Below are positions 19,491 to 27,940 of a stretch of 64,000 bases of DNA, piece by piece (position 1 is the stretch's first letter; each line of letters begins with the position of its first letter). The DNA is from Pseudomonas farris (GTDB taxonomy: Bacteria; Pseudomonadota; Gammaproteobacteria; Pseudomonadales; Pseudomonadaceae). The position numbers and the translations under genes were made by a program. The stretch covers positions 62,001 to 126,000 of the forward strand of contig NZ_JAHSTV010000005.1 in the NCBI RefSeq assembly GCF_019145235.1, read 5' to 3'. Under the pieces are notes generated by a model. The model did not search any database. It was not told the DNA's origin and worked only from the letters and a program-made list of their open reading frames with translations.

Positions 19491-20420
19491 ATGAACCTGA
19501 AGTTTCTCGAGACCTTTGTCTGGGTCGCCCGACTCAAGAGTTTCCGCCTGACGGCAGACAAACTCTTCACCACCCAGGCGTCGATTTCCAGCCGCATTGC
19601 CGTGCTCGAAGGCGAGCTCGGGGTGAAGCTGTTTCTACGCGATTCCCGCGGTGTGAGCCTGACACCCGAAGGCTTGAAAGTGCTCGAATACGCCGAGCAG
19701 ATGATGGATACGATGCAGGCGCTCAAGCAGTCGATCGAGACGCGTTCGAGTAAGGTCGGGCGGATCCGGATTGGCGTCATGGACACCGTGATCCACACCT
19801 GGCTCAGCCCGTTGGTGGCGCAGATGATGGATCACTATCCGCTAGTGGAAATCGAACTGGTGGCCGATACCGCGCTCAACCTCTGCGATCAGCTGCAAAA
19901 AGGCTTTCTCGATCTGATCCTGCAAACCGACCTGTTGCGCCAGGAAAGCGTGCGTAGCCTGGAGCTGGCCAGTCATCCGATGGGCTGGATCGTCGCCAGC
20001 AATTCCATCTACAACCGCGAGTATTCAGGTGTCGCCGACCTGGCGCGGGAGCGGATCATCACCTATTCGAAAAACTCCCATCCTCATCAGGACATCTTGA
20101 GCCTGATGCAGGCCAACGGGGTCATGGCCCCACGGCTGAACTGCGTGAATTCAGTGTCGGCGATTACCCGTTTGCTGAGGGACGGCTTCGGCATTGGCGC
20201 GTTACCGCCGGTGCTGGTGGCCGAGGAATTGGCGCGGGGGGAATTGACCTTGCTGGCCATCGATCAGCGGCCACCGAATTTGCAGGTGGTGGTGTCGTGG
20301 CGGGTTGGCGTGGAATGGGTCGAAGAAATCGTGGCGTTGTGTCAGCAAGTCGTGGAGCGCTATGCGCATAAGGTGGGCGAGCAGTACGTCGTCTTGAGCA
20401 AACCACAGGCACGCATCTGA
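19491..20420 (+). CDS. LysR-family transcriptional regulator
   Basis: 309 residues. The N-terminal winged helix-turn-helix (KFLETFVWVARLKSFRLTA ... SISSRIAVLEGELG) and the C-terminal effector-binding domain are complete. It is divergent from the MFS-pxpABC unit across 173 bases, the classical position for a LysR regulator controlling its neighbour. The effector is likely oxoproline or a related acid, by context. Confidence 0.92.
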   Translation: MNLKFLETFVWVARLKSFRLTADKLFTTQASISSRIAVLEGELGVKLFLRDSRGVSLTPEGLKVLEYAEQMMDTMQALKQSIETRSSKVGRIRIGVMDTVIHTWLSPLVAQMMDHYPLVEIELVADTALNLCDQLQKGFLDLILQTDLLRQESVRSLELASHPMGWIVASNSIYNREYSGVADLARERIITYSKNSHPHQDILSLMQANGVMAPRLNCVNSVSAITRLLRDGFGIGALPPVLVAEELARGELTLLAIDQRPPNLQVVVSWRVGVEWVEEIVALCQQVVERYAHKVGEQYVVLSKPQARI

Positions 20421-20443
20421 AGGACATTTCCCAAACTCTAAAT

Positions 20444-20462
20444 ATGAACCACTATCATTTGC
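20444..20462. promoter_or_regulatory. Candidate Fur box
   Basis: ATGAACCACTATCATTTGC matches the 19-base Fur consensus at about 11 positions on the reverse strand, with the AATGATA core intact. It lies 70 bases before the siderophore synthetase start in an AT-rich patch. Position and the iron-related genes support it; the match alone is moderate. Confidence 0.5.
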
Positions 20463-20531
20463 ATTATTTTTTCAAGCCGGTATTCTCTGCGCGCTTTCAG
20501 CTAAACAATTGTCCAGAAGGAGTCGGACCTG

Positions 20532-22454
20532 ATGCGCGGCTATACGCAAAAACAGCAACAATTGCTCGCTCACTGGAGCGAAGCTCTTGGCACGCAGGCT
20601 TTCCAGTCCCACCGCATCACGCTCGATCATTTGAGCAATGCCCTGGAGCCCGCCGCCCAACGCTGTTTCCAACGCCTGATCCAGGCGCTGTTTCGTGAAG
20701 ATCTGATCAACCCTGACACCTGCGAATACGACGACTCTAGCCGCTGCTGGCTGCCACTTGGCGATGGCGCGCATCTTTGCTTCGAGCACTTGTCCGGCGG
20801 CAGAATGAACAGCTGGGACGTACGCGGCAGCATCGTCTTGCATACTCCCGACAGACTGCCCCAAAAAATCCAGTTGCCCAGCGAACTGCTCGCACACCTG
20901 AGCACTCAGCTCAACCCGCCAGCCTCCCCGCAGGTACTGGAACGTCTGGCCCGGGAGCTGGATGACAGCTTCAGCAACGACACCCTGTGCCTGGCGTTTC
21001 ACCATGGATGGACCGAGCGCCTGAGAGAGCAGATCGACACCGAGTACGAGGATAATCTGCTCGCTTGGCTCAAAGCCGGCCCCGGCCACCAGAACCCTAC
21101 GTCATTGCTCGAACAGTGGGGCACGCTCGGCCATCCATGGCACCCGAACTACAAGACCAAACTGGGCTTGAGCGCCGCGCAGGTCATCGCTTTCTCGCCT
21201 GAATTCGAAGCCAGTTTTCCGATCGTGCTGTGCGCCCTGCACCGCCAGTACGCACACGTCGAAGCGCTGGCTGGCACCGCCGATTACTGGGACTGGTGGC
21301 AAGGTCACTTCCCACAGGCCGCCGAGCAATTGCAACGCCATTTGCAGCAGCTGGGTCTGGAAGCAAAGGACTATCTCCCGCTCCCGTCGCACCCATGGCA
21401 AGCCCATGAAGAGCTGCCGCATTCGTTCGCCAACGAGATCGCCGATAACCTGCTGATCATCACTGACATCGTGGCGTTTACCGGTCACCCGACCATGTCG
21501 TTCCGCACGGTCCTGCCGCAGGCCAGTCGCGTGGCACCGATGGTCAAACTGCCGGTGGCTTTGCGACTGACCAGCGTGCAGCGCACCGTGTCGCCGCGCT
21601 CCGCCCGGATGGGTCCGCGCATCAGCCAACTGGTATTGGATATTCTCGATCAAGAGCCGCAGATTCAGCGTCTGCTGAACATCGTTCCAGAGCGCATCGG
21701 CGTGCACTACGCCCCCCTGCCGACCGATGACGAGCGCTCCCGGCATGTTGCTGTGCTGTATCGCGATAACCCGCTTACCCTCCTGCAAGAAGGCGAGTTG
21801 GCGGTGCCGGTCGGCAGCCTGTTCGCCGTCAACGAATTTGAACAACCGTTGCTGCGTGATTGGGTAAAACTGGCTCAGGGCAGTGACGATAGCAAGGCCA
21901 TGCTGGCGTTCTTCGATGATTACCTGTCGATTGCCGTACCGAGTCTGTTGGGCATTTATTTGATGTATGGGGTGGCGTTCGAAGCGCATCAGCAAAACAG
22001 TTTCATGGTGATGGGCGCTGATGGGCAGTTGAATCGGCTGCTGTTGCGTGATTTCGGCGACGTTCGTATCGATCGTAAAACCCTGCACGCCAAGGGTCTG
22101 GATATCCAGTTGCACGATCCGAAAATGACCCTGTATGACGACTCCGGTTTTGTCCGCGACAAACTCCTGCACACCACCTTCATGTGCCACCTTGGTGAGC
22201 TGACGTTGCTCTGTGCCCGCCACTGGAATGTGCCGGAAAATATCCTTTGGGAGAAATTGGCATCGCACGTTGCGCAATGCTTCGAGACCTTGCGCGAGCG
22301 CGTTGAACCGGCACGTTGGGAAAGCGAGCGCCAGGCCTTGCTGGAACAGGATTGGCCCGCCAAATCGTTCATGCGCATGCGCTTGCTCGACAGTCATGCA
22401 GACATCGTCGGACGCCTGAGTAACCCGCTGCGACCAAACGCCCATGCTCGCTGA
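20532..22454 (+). CDS. NIS siderophore synthetase (IucA/IucC family)
   Basis: 640 residues. NRPS-independent siderophore synthetases adenylate a carboxylate, usually citrate, and join it to an amine or alcohol. ATP/substrate motifs are present: HPWHPNYK at 201-208, LPSHPWQ, SFRTVLP, and DFGDVRI in the C-terminal FhuF-like half. Only one synthetase is present and no amine-making enzyme is adjacent, which recalls the Legionella LbtA and Francisella FslA (rhizoferrin) situation. Start ATG 20532 follows AGAAGGAGTCGG. It overlaps the exporter gene by 11 bases. The product is unknown; rhizoferrin-type is an inference. Confidence 0.9.
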   Translation: MRGYTQKQQQLLAHWSEALGTQAFQSHRITLDHLSNALEPAAQRCFQRLIQALFREDLINPDTCEYDDSSRCWLPLGDGAHLCFEHLSGGRMNSWDVRGSIVLHTPDRLPQKIQLPSELLAHLSTQLNPPASPQVLERLARELDDSFSNDTLCLAFHHGWTERLREQIDTEYEDNLLAWLKAGPGHQNPTSLLEQWGTLGHPWHPNYKTKLGLSAAQVIAFSPEFEASFPIVLCALHRQYAHVEALAGTADYWDWWQGHFPQAAEQLQRHLQQLGLEAKDYLPLPSHPWQAHEELPHSFANEIADNLLIITDIVAFTGHPTMSFRTVLPQASRVAPMVKLPVALRLTSVQRTVSPRSARMGPRISQLVLDILDQEPQIQRLLNIVPERIGVHYAPLPTDDERSRHVAVLYRDNPLTLLQEGELAVPVGSLFAVNEFEQPLLRDWVKLAQGSDDSKAMLAFFDDYLSIAVPSLLGIYLMYGVAFEAHQQNSFMVMGADGQLNRLLLRDFGDVRIDRKTLHAKGLDIQLHDPKMTLYDDSGFVRDKLLHTTFMCHLGELTLLCARHWNVPENILWEKLASHVAQCFETLRERVEPARWESERQALLEQDWPAKSFMRMRLLDSHADIVGRLSNPLRPNAHAR

Positions 22455-23655
22455 CGGTCGCGCTTTGCGACTACTGATCGTCATCCAGTTTGTCTCCATG
22501 GGCGCAATGGAAATGAGCGGCCCGTTCTGGCCCTTGCAGATCCAGCATCTGCTCGGGCCGGAGGGCGCCGGCTACACCGCGCTGTTATCGGCGATGGTCT
22601 ATGCCGGTCCGATGCTGGCGGCCATGCTCCTGACGCCCATGTGGGGCCGGTTGGGTGATCGCACCGGGCACAAACCGATGATTGTCCGGGCGTTGCTGGC
22701 ACTCGCGCTGTGCCAAGGGTTGGCGGCCATCACCCTCGACCCGTGGCTGCTGGTGGGTATTCGCGTGATGCAAGGCGCATTGGCCGGTTTTCTCGCTGCC
22801 GCGCAAGCCTATGCCCTGGCCTGCTGCGACAGTTCAAGACGGGGTCAAACCCTGGCCCGCCTGCAATCGGCCACCGCCGTCGGCTCATTGATCGGCCCCG
22901 TGCTGGGTGGCTGGCTGATGGACGTCTCGGGGTTTTCCCTGCTCTGTTATGGCGCGACGGCGATTTGCCTGCTGTGCGCACTGGGGAGTTTTTTCCTGCC
23001 GGCCGACAAGGCTCGGATCACGAAGAAAAAAGCGGTTGAACCGGTTGCCCTGCCCAAAGGCTGGCTCGGTGGAATCCTGTTGGTGATCGTCTTGATTCAG
23101 GCCGCGAAGATGATGCCGCAGTCGTTCTACGCGCTGTACGTCGCGAACATTCTGCATGCCCCAAGCTGGCTGATCGGCGCCACCTACGCGGCGAGCGCCG
23201 CGACCCTGGCCATTTCCGCACCGCTGTGGGGACGCCTGTTCGACCGCTGGCAGCCGGCCCACACCTTGCGCGTCATCGAAGGCGTGGCCTGGCTGTGTGC
23301 CCTGACGCTGGCGGCCACGGCATTGGCCAACGAATGGCTGGGGTTTCTCGTCAGTCGCCTCGTCTGGGGTCTCTGGCAAGGCGCCCTGCTGCCCGTCGCC
23401 TATGCACTGATCGCCAACACCATTTCCGAAAACCAGCAGGGCTTCGCGCTCGGCCTGGGCAACAGCGCGGCAAAGGCTGGCGCTCTGCTCGGTGTCGTCC
23501 TTGGCGGGATCGGCATGGGCCTGGTCGGCCTGGCTCACAGCTTCTGGCTGGTGGCGCTGACTTACGCCATCGCCGCCATCGGGATCCGCTGGGTACGCTC
23601 GTTCAACGCCACGCCTGACCGCTCGACCTTATCTCCCCACACTTATCACAACTAA
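22444..23655 (+). CDS. MFS transporter, probable siderophore exporter
   Basis: 403 residues with twelve membrane segments in two halves; loop motif TPMWGRLGDRTGHKPM in the first half and PLWGRLFDRW in the second. Its start codon lies inside the end of the synthetase gene, so the two are translationally coupled. This architecture (NIS synthetase followed by MFS) matches siderophore export systems such as LbtB or the staphyloferrin A exporter. Confidence 0.88.
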   Translation: MLADGRALRLLIVIQFVSMGAMEMSGPFWPLQIQHLLGPEGAGYTALLSAMVYAGPMLAAMLLTPMWGRLGDRTGHKPMIVRALLALALCQGLAAITLDPWLLVGIRVMQGALAGFLAAAQAYALACCDSSRRGQTLARLQSATAVGSLIGPVLGGWLMDVSGFSLLCYGATAICLLCALGSFFLPADKARITKKKAVEPVALPKGWLGGILLVIVLIQAAKMMPQSFYALYVANILHAPSWLIGATYAASAATLAISAPLWGRLFDRWQPAHTLRVIEGVAWLCALTLAATALANEWLGFLVSRLVWGLWQGALLPVAYALIANTISENQQGFALGLGNSAAKAGALLGVVLGGIGMGLVGLAHSFWLVALTYAIAAIGIRWVRSFNATPDRSTLSPHTYHN

Positions 23656-23669
23656 AAAAAGACCACGTC

Positions 23670-25781
23670 ATGATCCGAACCAAGCTCTCCCTTCTGATCC
23701 CGCTGCTCGGTACCTTCAGCGCCCAGACCTGGGCCGAGGATACCGAGCAGCAGCCCGGCACCTTGAACATGCAAGCCACCGTCGTCTCCGCTACTCGCAG
23801 TGAAGCGAGCATTGCTTCGATTCCGGGCTCGGTCCAGGTGATCGACGAACAGCAGGTCCGTGAACAGAGCGGCGCGGGCCGCCGGGTCTCCGACATCCTC
23901 GGGCAATTGGTCCCCGGCCTTGCGCCGGCCAGCGGCGGGATGAGCAACTTCGGTCAGACCCTGCGCGGGCGCAACATGCTGGTGTTGATCGACGGCGTAT
24001 CGCAGAACGCCACGCGCGATAACTACCGCCAGCTCAACAGCATCGCCCCGGCCAGCATCGAACGCATCGAAGTGATTTCCGGTGCCAGCAGCATCTACGG
24101 TGCCGGTGCTTCAGGCGGCATCATCAACATCATCACCAAGCGCAATCAGGGCCAGGACATTGCCTACAGCAGCAAACTGGGCCTGACCAGCGGCAACAAC
24201 CTCAACCGAAAAGGCTTCGCCTACGAAGCCTTTCAGAGTGCGACGGGGCGCAAGGATGCCCTGGACTGGTACGTCTCCGCCGACCTGACTCAGCGTAACG
24301 ATCAGTTCGATGGCAACGGCAATCGCATCCCTCAGGACACTTCCCAGGGCAGCAACATGGACACCGAAACCTATGACCTGCAAGGTCGTTTCGGTTACGA
24401 ACTGGATGCCGACAAAAAACTTAGCCTGTCGCTGCAGGACTACAAGGACCAGCAGGACACTGGCTACACAAAAGACCCGACAAACCGGCAGGAAGCCGTG
24501 GCGGTCAAAGGGCTGAAACTCGACGACCAGCCCTATACCCATAACCAGGCGGTCAACCTCAACTACACCGACAAGGACTTCTACGGTCAGGGCCTGCAAC
24601 TGGAAAGCTACTGGCGCCGCGCCGATGCACTGTTCTTTCCGGACCTGTCGCGAGGCAGGGCCGGGATCTCCGACAACAACAGTGTGCAGGATGTCTACGG
24701 CCTGCGCGCGGCCATCGACACACCGCTGCCGGCGATCGGGAGTGCCACGGGCAATCTGGTCTGGGGCGCCGACTATGATAATGAGCGTTCTCGCCAACGA
24801 GGTGACCAATACACGCTCAATGGCCTGAACTACACCAAGACCGGCACCACCTACGAGCTGGGCCCGGACATCGAAACCACCACCAAATCGCTGTTTGGGC
24901 AGATGTCTTGGGACATTGGTGACTGGACCTTGCGTGGCGGTGTGCGCCGTGAATGGATCGAAAGCGACGTCTCCGACAGCATTGCTTATGGTCAGATCGT
25001 CCAGACCGGCGTACGCGCAACGCTGCCCGGTGACACGCTCAAATACGATGCCACCCTGTACAACCTGGGGGCGGTCTACCACCTGAGTGAAAACCAGGAT
25101 GTCTTCGCCAATTACAGCCAGGGGTTTTCGCTACCGGATATCCAGCGCTTCATGCGTGATGTCAGCAGCACCTTCGACATCCAGAGTCTCAACGCCCAGG
25201 CCATCAAGGTCGACAGTTACGAGCTGGGCTGGCGCGGTAACTGGGACCAGTGGCAGGCCGACGTCACCGTGTACGAAAACACCTCGGACGTGACCCAGTT
25301 CTACGATGCCAATGATCGCGTATTGCGCCTGATCAACCAGAAAGAGCGAGTTCGCGGCATCGAAAACAGCCTGACCTACCGCGCCACCGATCGCTGGTCG
25401 GTGGGTGGCACTTATGCCTGGGCCAAAGGCGAGACCGAACAGAACGGCAAATGGATCGATCTGCCGGCTACGCGCATCTCACCGGCCAAGACCACACTGT
25501 TCGTTGGCTACACCGAAGACGACTACACCCTGCGCCTGCAAGGCATGCATTTGTCCAGTTACGACGCCGCCGCCAAGGACAACAACGGGCGCGAGATCGA
25601 AGGCTATACGCTGGTGGACCTGCTCGGCTCGGTGCAACTGCCGGTCGGTCGTCTTGAAGGCGGCGTGTACAACCTGACCAACCGCACCTACCAGAACCTG
25701 TTCACCCAGGCCAACGCCAGAGCGCCGTACGCCAACGCCGAAGGCCGCACGCTGAGCATGAGCTACTCGGTCGATTGGTAA
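23670..25781 (+). CDS. TonB-dependent siderophore receptor
   Basis: 703 residues. A cleavable signal peptide ends near residue 22 (TWA-ED). The plug domain follows (VVSATRSEASIASIPGSVQV, LRGRNMLVLIDGVSQ, IERIEVISGASSIYGAGA), then a 22-strand outer membrane barrel with the usual aromatic C-terminal strand (SMSYSVDW). The plug is closest in wording to IutA-type hydroxycarboxylate siderophore receptors. It starts 14 bases after the exporter, completing a synthesis-export-uptake operon. Confidence 0.94.
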   Translation: MIRTKLSLLIPLLGTFSAQTWAEDTEQQPGTLNMQATVVSATRSEASIASIPGSVQVIDEQQVREQSGAGRRVSDILGQLVPGLAPASGGMSNFGQTLRGRNMLVLIDGVSQNATRDNYRQLNSIAPASIERIEVISGASSIYGAGASGGIINIITKRNQGQDIAYSSKLGLTSGNNLNRKGFAYEAFQSATGRKDALDWYVSADLTQRNDQFDGNGNRIPQDTSQGSNMDTETYDLQGRFGYELDADKKLSLSLQDYKDQQDTGYTKDPTNRQEAVAVKGLKLDDQPYTHNQAVNLNYTDKDFYGQGLQLESYWRRADALFFPDLSRGRAGISDNNSVQDVYGLRAAIDTPLPAIGSATGNLVWGADYDNERSRQRGDQYTLNGLNYTKTGTTYELGPDIETTTKSLFGQMSWDIGDWTLRGGVRREWIESDVSDSIAYGQIVQTGVRATLPGDTLKYDATLYNLGAVYHLSENQDVFANYSQGFSLPDIQRFMRDVSSTFDIQSLNAQAIKVDSYELGWRGNWDQWQADVTVYENTSDVTQFYDANDRVLRLINQKERVRGIENSLTYRATDRWSVGGTYAWAKGETEQNGKWIDLPATRISPAKTTLFVGYTEDDYTLRLQGMHLSSYDAAAKDNNGREIEGYTLVDLLGSVQLPVGRLEGGVYNLTNRTYQNLFTQANARAPYANAEGRTLSMSYSVDW

Positions 25782-25786
25782 AAACC

Positions 25787-25858
25787 GGAGCCGGCTTGCC
25801 AGCGATGCGATCTGCCAGGCATTCGTGTCGCGGCAATCGCCGGCAAGTTGGCTCTACA
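25787..25858. repeat. REP-like palindrome of the GCCGGCTTGCC family
   Basis: GAGCCGGCTTGCCAGCGATG and the near-complement ATCGCCGGCAAGTTGGCTC face each other between convergent genes. It is a different REP family from the TGTGGGAGCGGGC copies and may also act as terminator of the receptor gene. Confidence 0.65.
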
Positions 25859-25861
25859 GGG

Positions 25862-26404
25862 TTACAGCCCCCGTACATCCCGGTCTTCGATCGGCCGGCT
25901 CTGGCGCAAACGCTTGCCGCCCAGCACCACCCAGTCGATCAGTCGGAACAGGCATTCAATGCCGAACGACAGCAGCAACGCGCCGCTCATGCCCCAAATC
26001 ATCGCTTCCGGCGTTAGCAGGATCTGGTAGCTGTAGCCGTTCCAGGTTTCTTTGCGAATATCCGGGTCGGCGGCCAGGGCCACTTGCAGGACGCGGATGT
26101 ACCACTGGCCCTGCATGGCCTGGAATTGCTTGTCGAGGGCCAGTTGACGGGTGAGCAAGGTGCTCAGGCTGTCGGCATCGCTGCGAAAGATCGGATCTTC
26201 GCTGGCACGGTAATGGGCCACGAGCGCCTGCATGTCACCCTTGAAAAACTGATTGGCAGTGCCCTGAAAACCGCTCAAACCGGTCTGTGCCTCAATCAGA
26301 TGCGCCTCGACCCGCTTGGCATAGTCACTGATGAACCCAGGCACCTGGACACCGATCAACAGGCCCGCCGCGAACAACACCAGCCGTAGATAACTGAGCA
26401 ACAT
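25862..26404 (-). CDS. DUF2937 family membrane protein
   Basis: 180 residues from ATG 26404; an AAGGAT site lies nine bases upstream and the N-terminal membrane helix (YLRLVLFAAGLLIGVQVPGF) follows directly. A second hydrophobic region near the C-terminus (AMIWGMSGALLLSFGIECL) gives two membrane anchors flanking a soluble helical domain that would face the periplasm. The function of the family is unknown. It is 13 bases downstream of the glutamine amidotransferase gene and co-transcribed with it. Confidence 0.75.
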   Translation of the reverse strand: MLLSYLRLVLFAAGLLIGVQVPGFISDYAKRVEAHLIEAQTGLSGFQGTANQFFKGDMQALVAHYRASEDPIFRSDADSLSTLLTRQLALDKQFQAMQGQWYIRVLQVALAADPDIRKETWNGYSYQILLTPEAMIWGMSGALLLSFGIECLFRLIDWVVLGGKRLRQSRPIEDRDVRGL

Positions 26405-26417
26405 GGGGGAGAGATCC

Positions 26418-27194
26418 TTATTCGGTCTTGCCTTGGCTGACGCATTCACCGCGTCGCCAGAGGCTCCATTGGCCCGGCTCGTAGCGGGTCCAGGTTTCGT
26501 TTTCGGTCAAGGGTTCGGTAGCGATCACCGTGACCACATCGTTGGGCGTGGTTTCGGCCTGGAAGTCGACGATCACATCGACGTCCTTCAAACGCGCCGG
26601 GCCGAACGGTGCACGGCGGGTGATCTGCGCCAGTTTGCTCGAGCAGTAGCAGAACAGCCAGTCGCCGTCGCTGAGCAAGCAGTTGAACACGCCTTTGCTG
26701 CGGTACTCGGCGCAGGCGGCCACCAGGTTCGGCAACAGTGCTTCGATCTCTACCGGCTCGGGGAACGCTGCACGCACCCGATTGAGCAAATCGCAAAACG
26801 CCGCTTCGCTGTCGGTATCACCAACGGGGCGGTAAAAACTGGCGGTTGGGTTGAAATCGGCCAACTGGCCGTTGTGGGCGAAACACCAGTTGCGCCCCCA
26901 CAACTCACGCACGAACGGGTGGGTGTTGGACAGGCAGACCTTGCCGACATTGGCCTGGCGGATGTGCCCGATCACCACTTCGCTTTTGATTGGATAGCGC
27001 TGCACCAGGTTCGCCACTTCCGACTCGCTGCTCGCCGCAGGGTCCTGGAACAGCCGCAGGCCACGGCCTTCATAAAAAGCGATGCCCCAGCCGTCACGAT
27101 GCGGCCCAGTGCGACCGCCGCGCTGCATCAGCCCGGTGAAGCTGAACACGATATCGGTCGGGACATTGGCGCTCATGCCCAATAACTCACACAT
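26418..27194 (-). CDS. Class II glutamine amidotransferase (YafJ-like)
   Basis: 258 residues. An Ntn-hydrolase with the nucleophile Cys2 exposed after Met removal ([12 protein letters not shown]). Further family marks are [23 protein letters not shown] and FAHNGQL. There is no synthase domain, so the ammonia acceptor or true substrate is unknown. It lies between two small membrane protein genes on the same strand. Confidence 0.9.
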   Translation of the reverse strand: MCELLGMSANVPTDIVFSFTGLMQRGGRTGPHRDGWGIAFYEGRGLRLFQDPAASSESEVANLVQRYPIKSEVVIGHIRQANVGKVCLSNTHPFVRELWGRNWCFAHNGQLADFNPTASFYRPVGDTDSEAAFCDLLNRVRAAFPEPVEIEALLPNLVAACAEYRSKGVFNCLLSDGDWLFCYCSSKLAQITRRAPFGPARLKDVDVIVDFQAETTPNDVVTVIATEPLTENETWTRYEPGQWSLWRRGECVSQGKTE

Positions 27195-27226
27195 GCTCGG
27201 ACTCTCGATTCAGTACAGGGGCACGG

Positions 27227-27724
27227 TTACAGACGCGGCTCGACCCGCGAACGCTGAGGATTGCTCGGTACCGGTGGCCGGCCGTAACGATCATCGCCGG
27301 CACCGCCGAAAGGCTGATCGTCGTCAGGCTCGTCGGCCTGCGCCGCTGTCTTGGCGGCAGCCGCCTGTTCCTTGCGAGCGTTGGAGGCACGCTCGATGGG
27401 AAAACGGATGGCCACGAACACCAGATAAATGCCGAAGGCAATCATGCCGTACATGAACAGATCAGAAACCGCGCGCCAGGCGTTGTTGCCGACCTTGAAC
27501 AGCAAGTCGAGGGCAGTAATGGCGATGGACGGGGCGATCTTTTCTTTCACCGGGTCGATGATGGTCGGGCTGAACAGCAACACGGCTACCAGCAGCCGCA
27601 GCGGCTCACGCAGCCAACGCCACATCCAGCGGGTGATGCGCATCCACACCAACAGGCAGCCTAAAGCGGCAAAGGCGTAGAGGCCCCAAGCGATCAGATA
27701 GTCGTTCTCGGTCATGGTGTCCAT
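27227..27724 (-). CDS. Conserved membrane protein of unknown function
   Basis: 165 residues with a membrane segment at 9-27, further hydrophobic segments near 41-52 and 92-106, and a hydrophilic acidic tail rich in Ala, Asp and Pro (EQAAAAKTAAQADEPDDDQP). An in-frame ATG three codons later (27715, MTENDYLIAWG) may be the real start, since no strong ribosome binding site favours either. It precedes the amidotransferase by 32 bases, so the three genes likely form one transcript. Confidence 0.65.
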   Translation of the reverse strand: MDTMTENDYLIAWGLYAFAALGCLLVWMRITRWMWRWLREPLRLLVAVLLFSPTIIDPVKEKIAPSIAITALDLLFKVGNNAWRAVSDLFMYGMIAFGIYLVFVAIRFPIERASNARKEQAAAAKTAAQADEPDDDQPFGGAGDDRYGRPPVPSNPQRSRVEPRL

Positions 27725-27808
27725 GGCAAGGCAGGCAAAGAGGCGCTTATAGTAACGACTTTTCGCACGTCAGGCTTGTCCCAATACCAGCGAGTTAAGC
27801 GCATTCCA

Positions 27809-27898
27809 TGTGGGAGCGGGCTTGCTCGCGAAGAGGGAGTATCACTAGACATTGATGTTGCCTGACACACCGCCTTCGCGAGCAAGCCCGCTCCCACA
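27809..27898. repeat. REPIN (inverted REP pair)
   Basis: Arms TGTGGGAGCGGGCTTGCTCG and CGAGCAAGCCCGCTCCCACA around a spacer containing CATTGATGTTGCCTGACACA. The spacer closely resembles that of the REPIN at 30059. Confidence 0.92.
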
Positions 27899-27940
27899 GG
27901 TTGCGAAGCCCCTATTCCGTACATTGTTCGAGAGCCATTC

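Noticed and set aside
24111..25082. Long minus-strand open frame inside the TonB receptor gene
   Set aside because: Lies fully within a convincing receptor gene and has no recognisable protein features.
20532..25781. Achromobactin or aerobactin cluster
   Set aside because: Those need two or more NIS synthetases and extra tailoring enzymes; only one synthetase is present.
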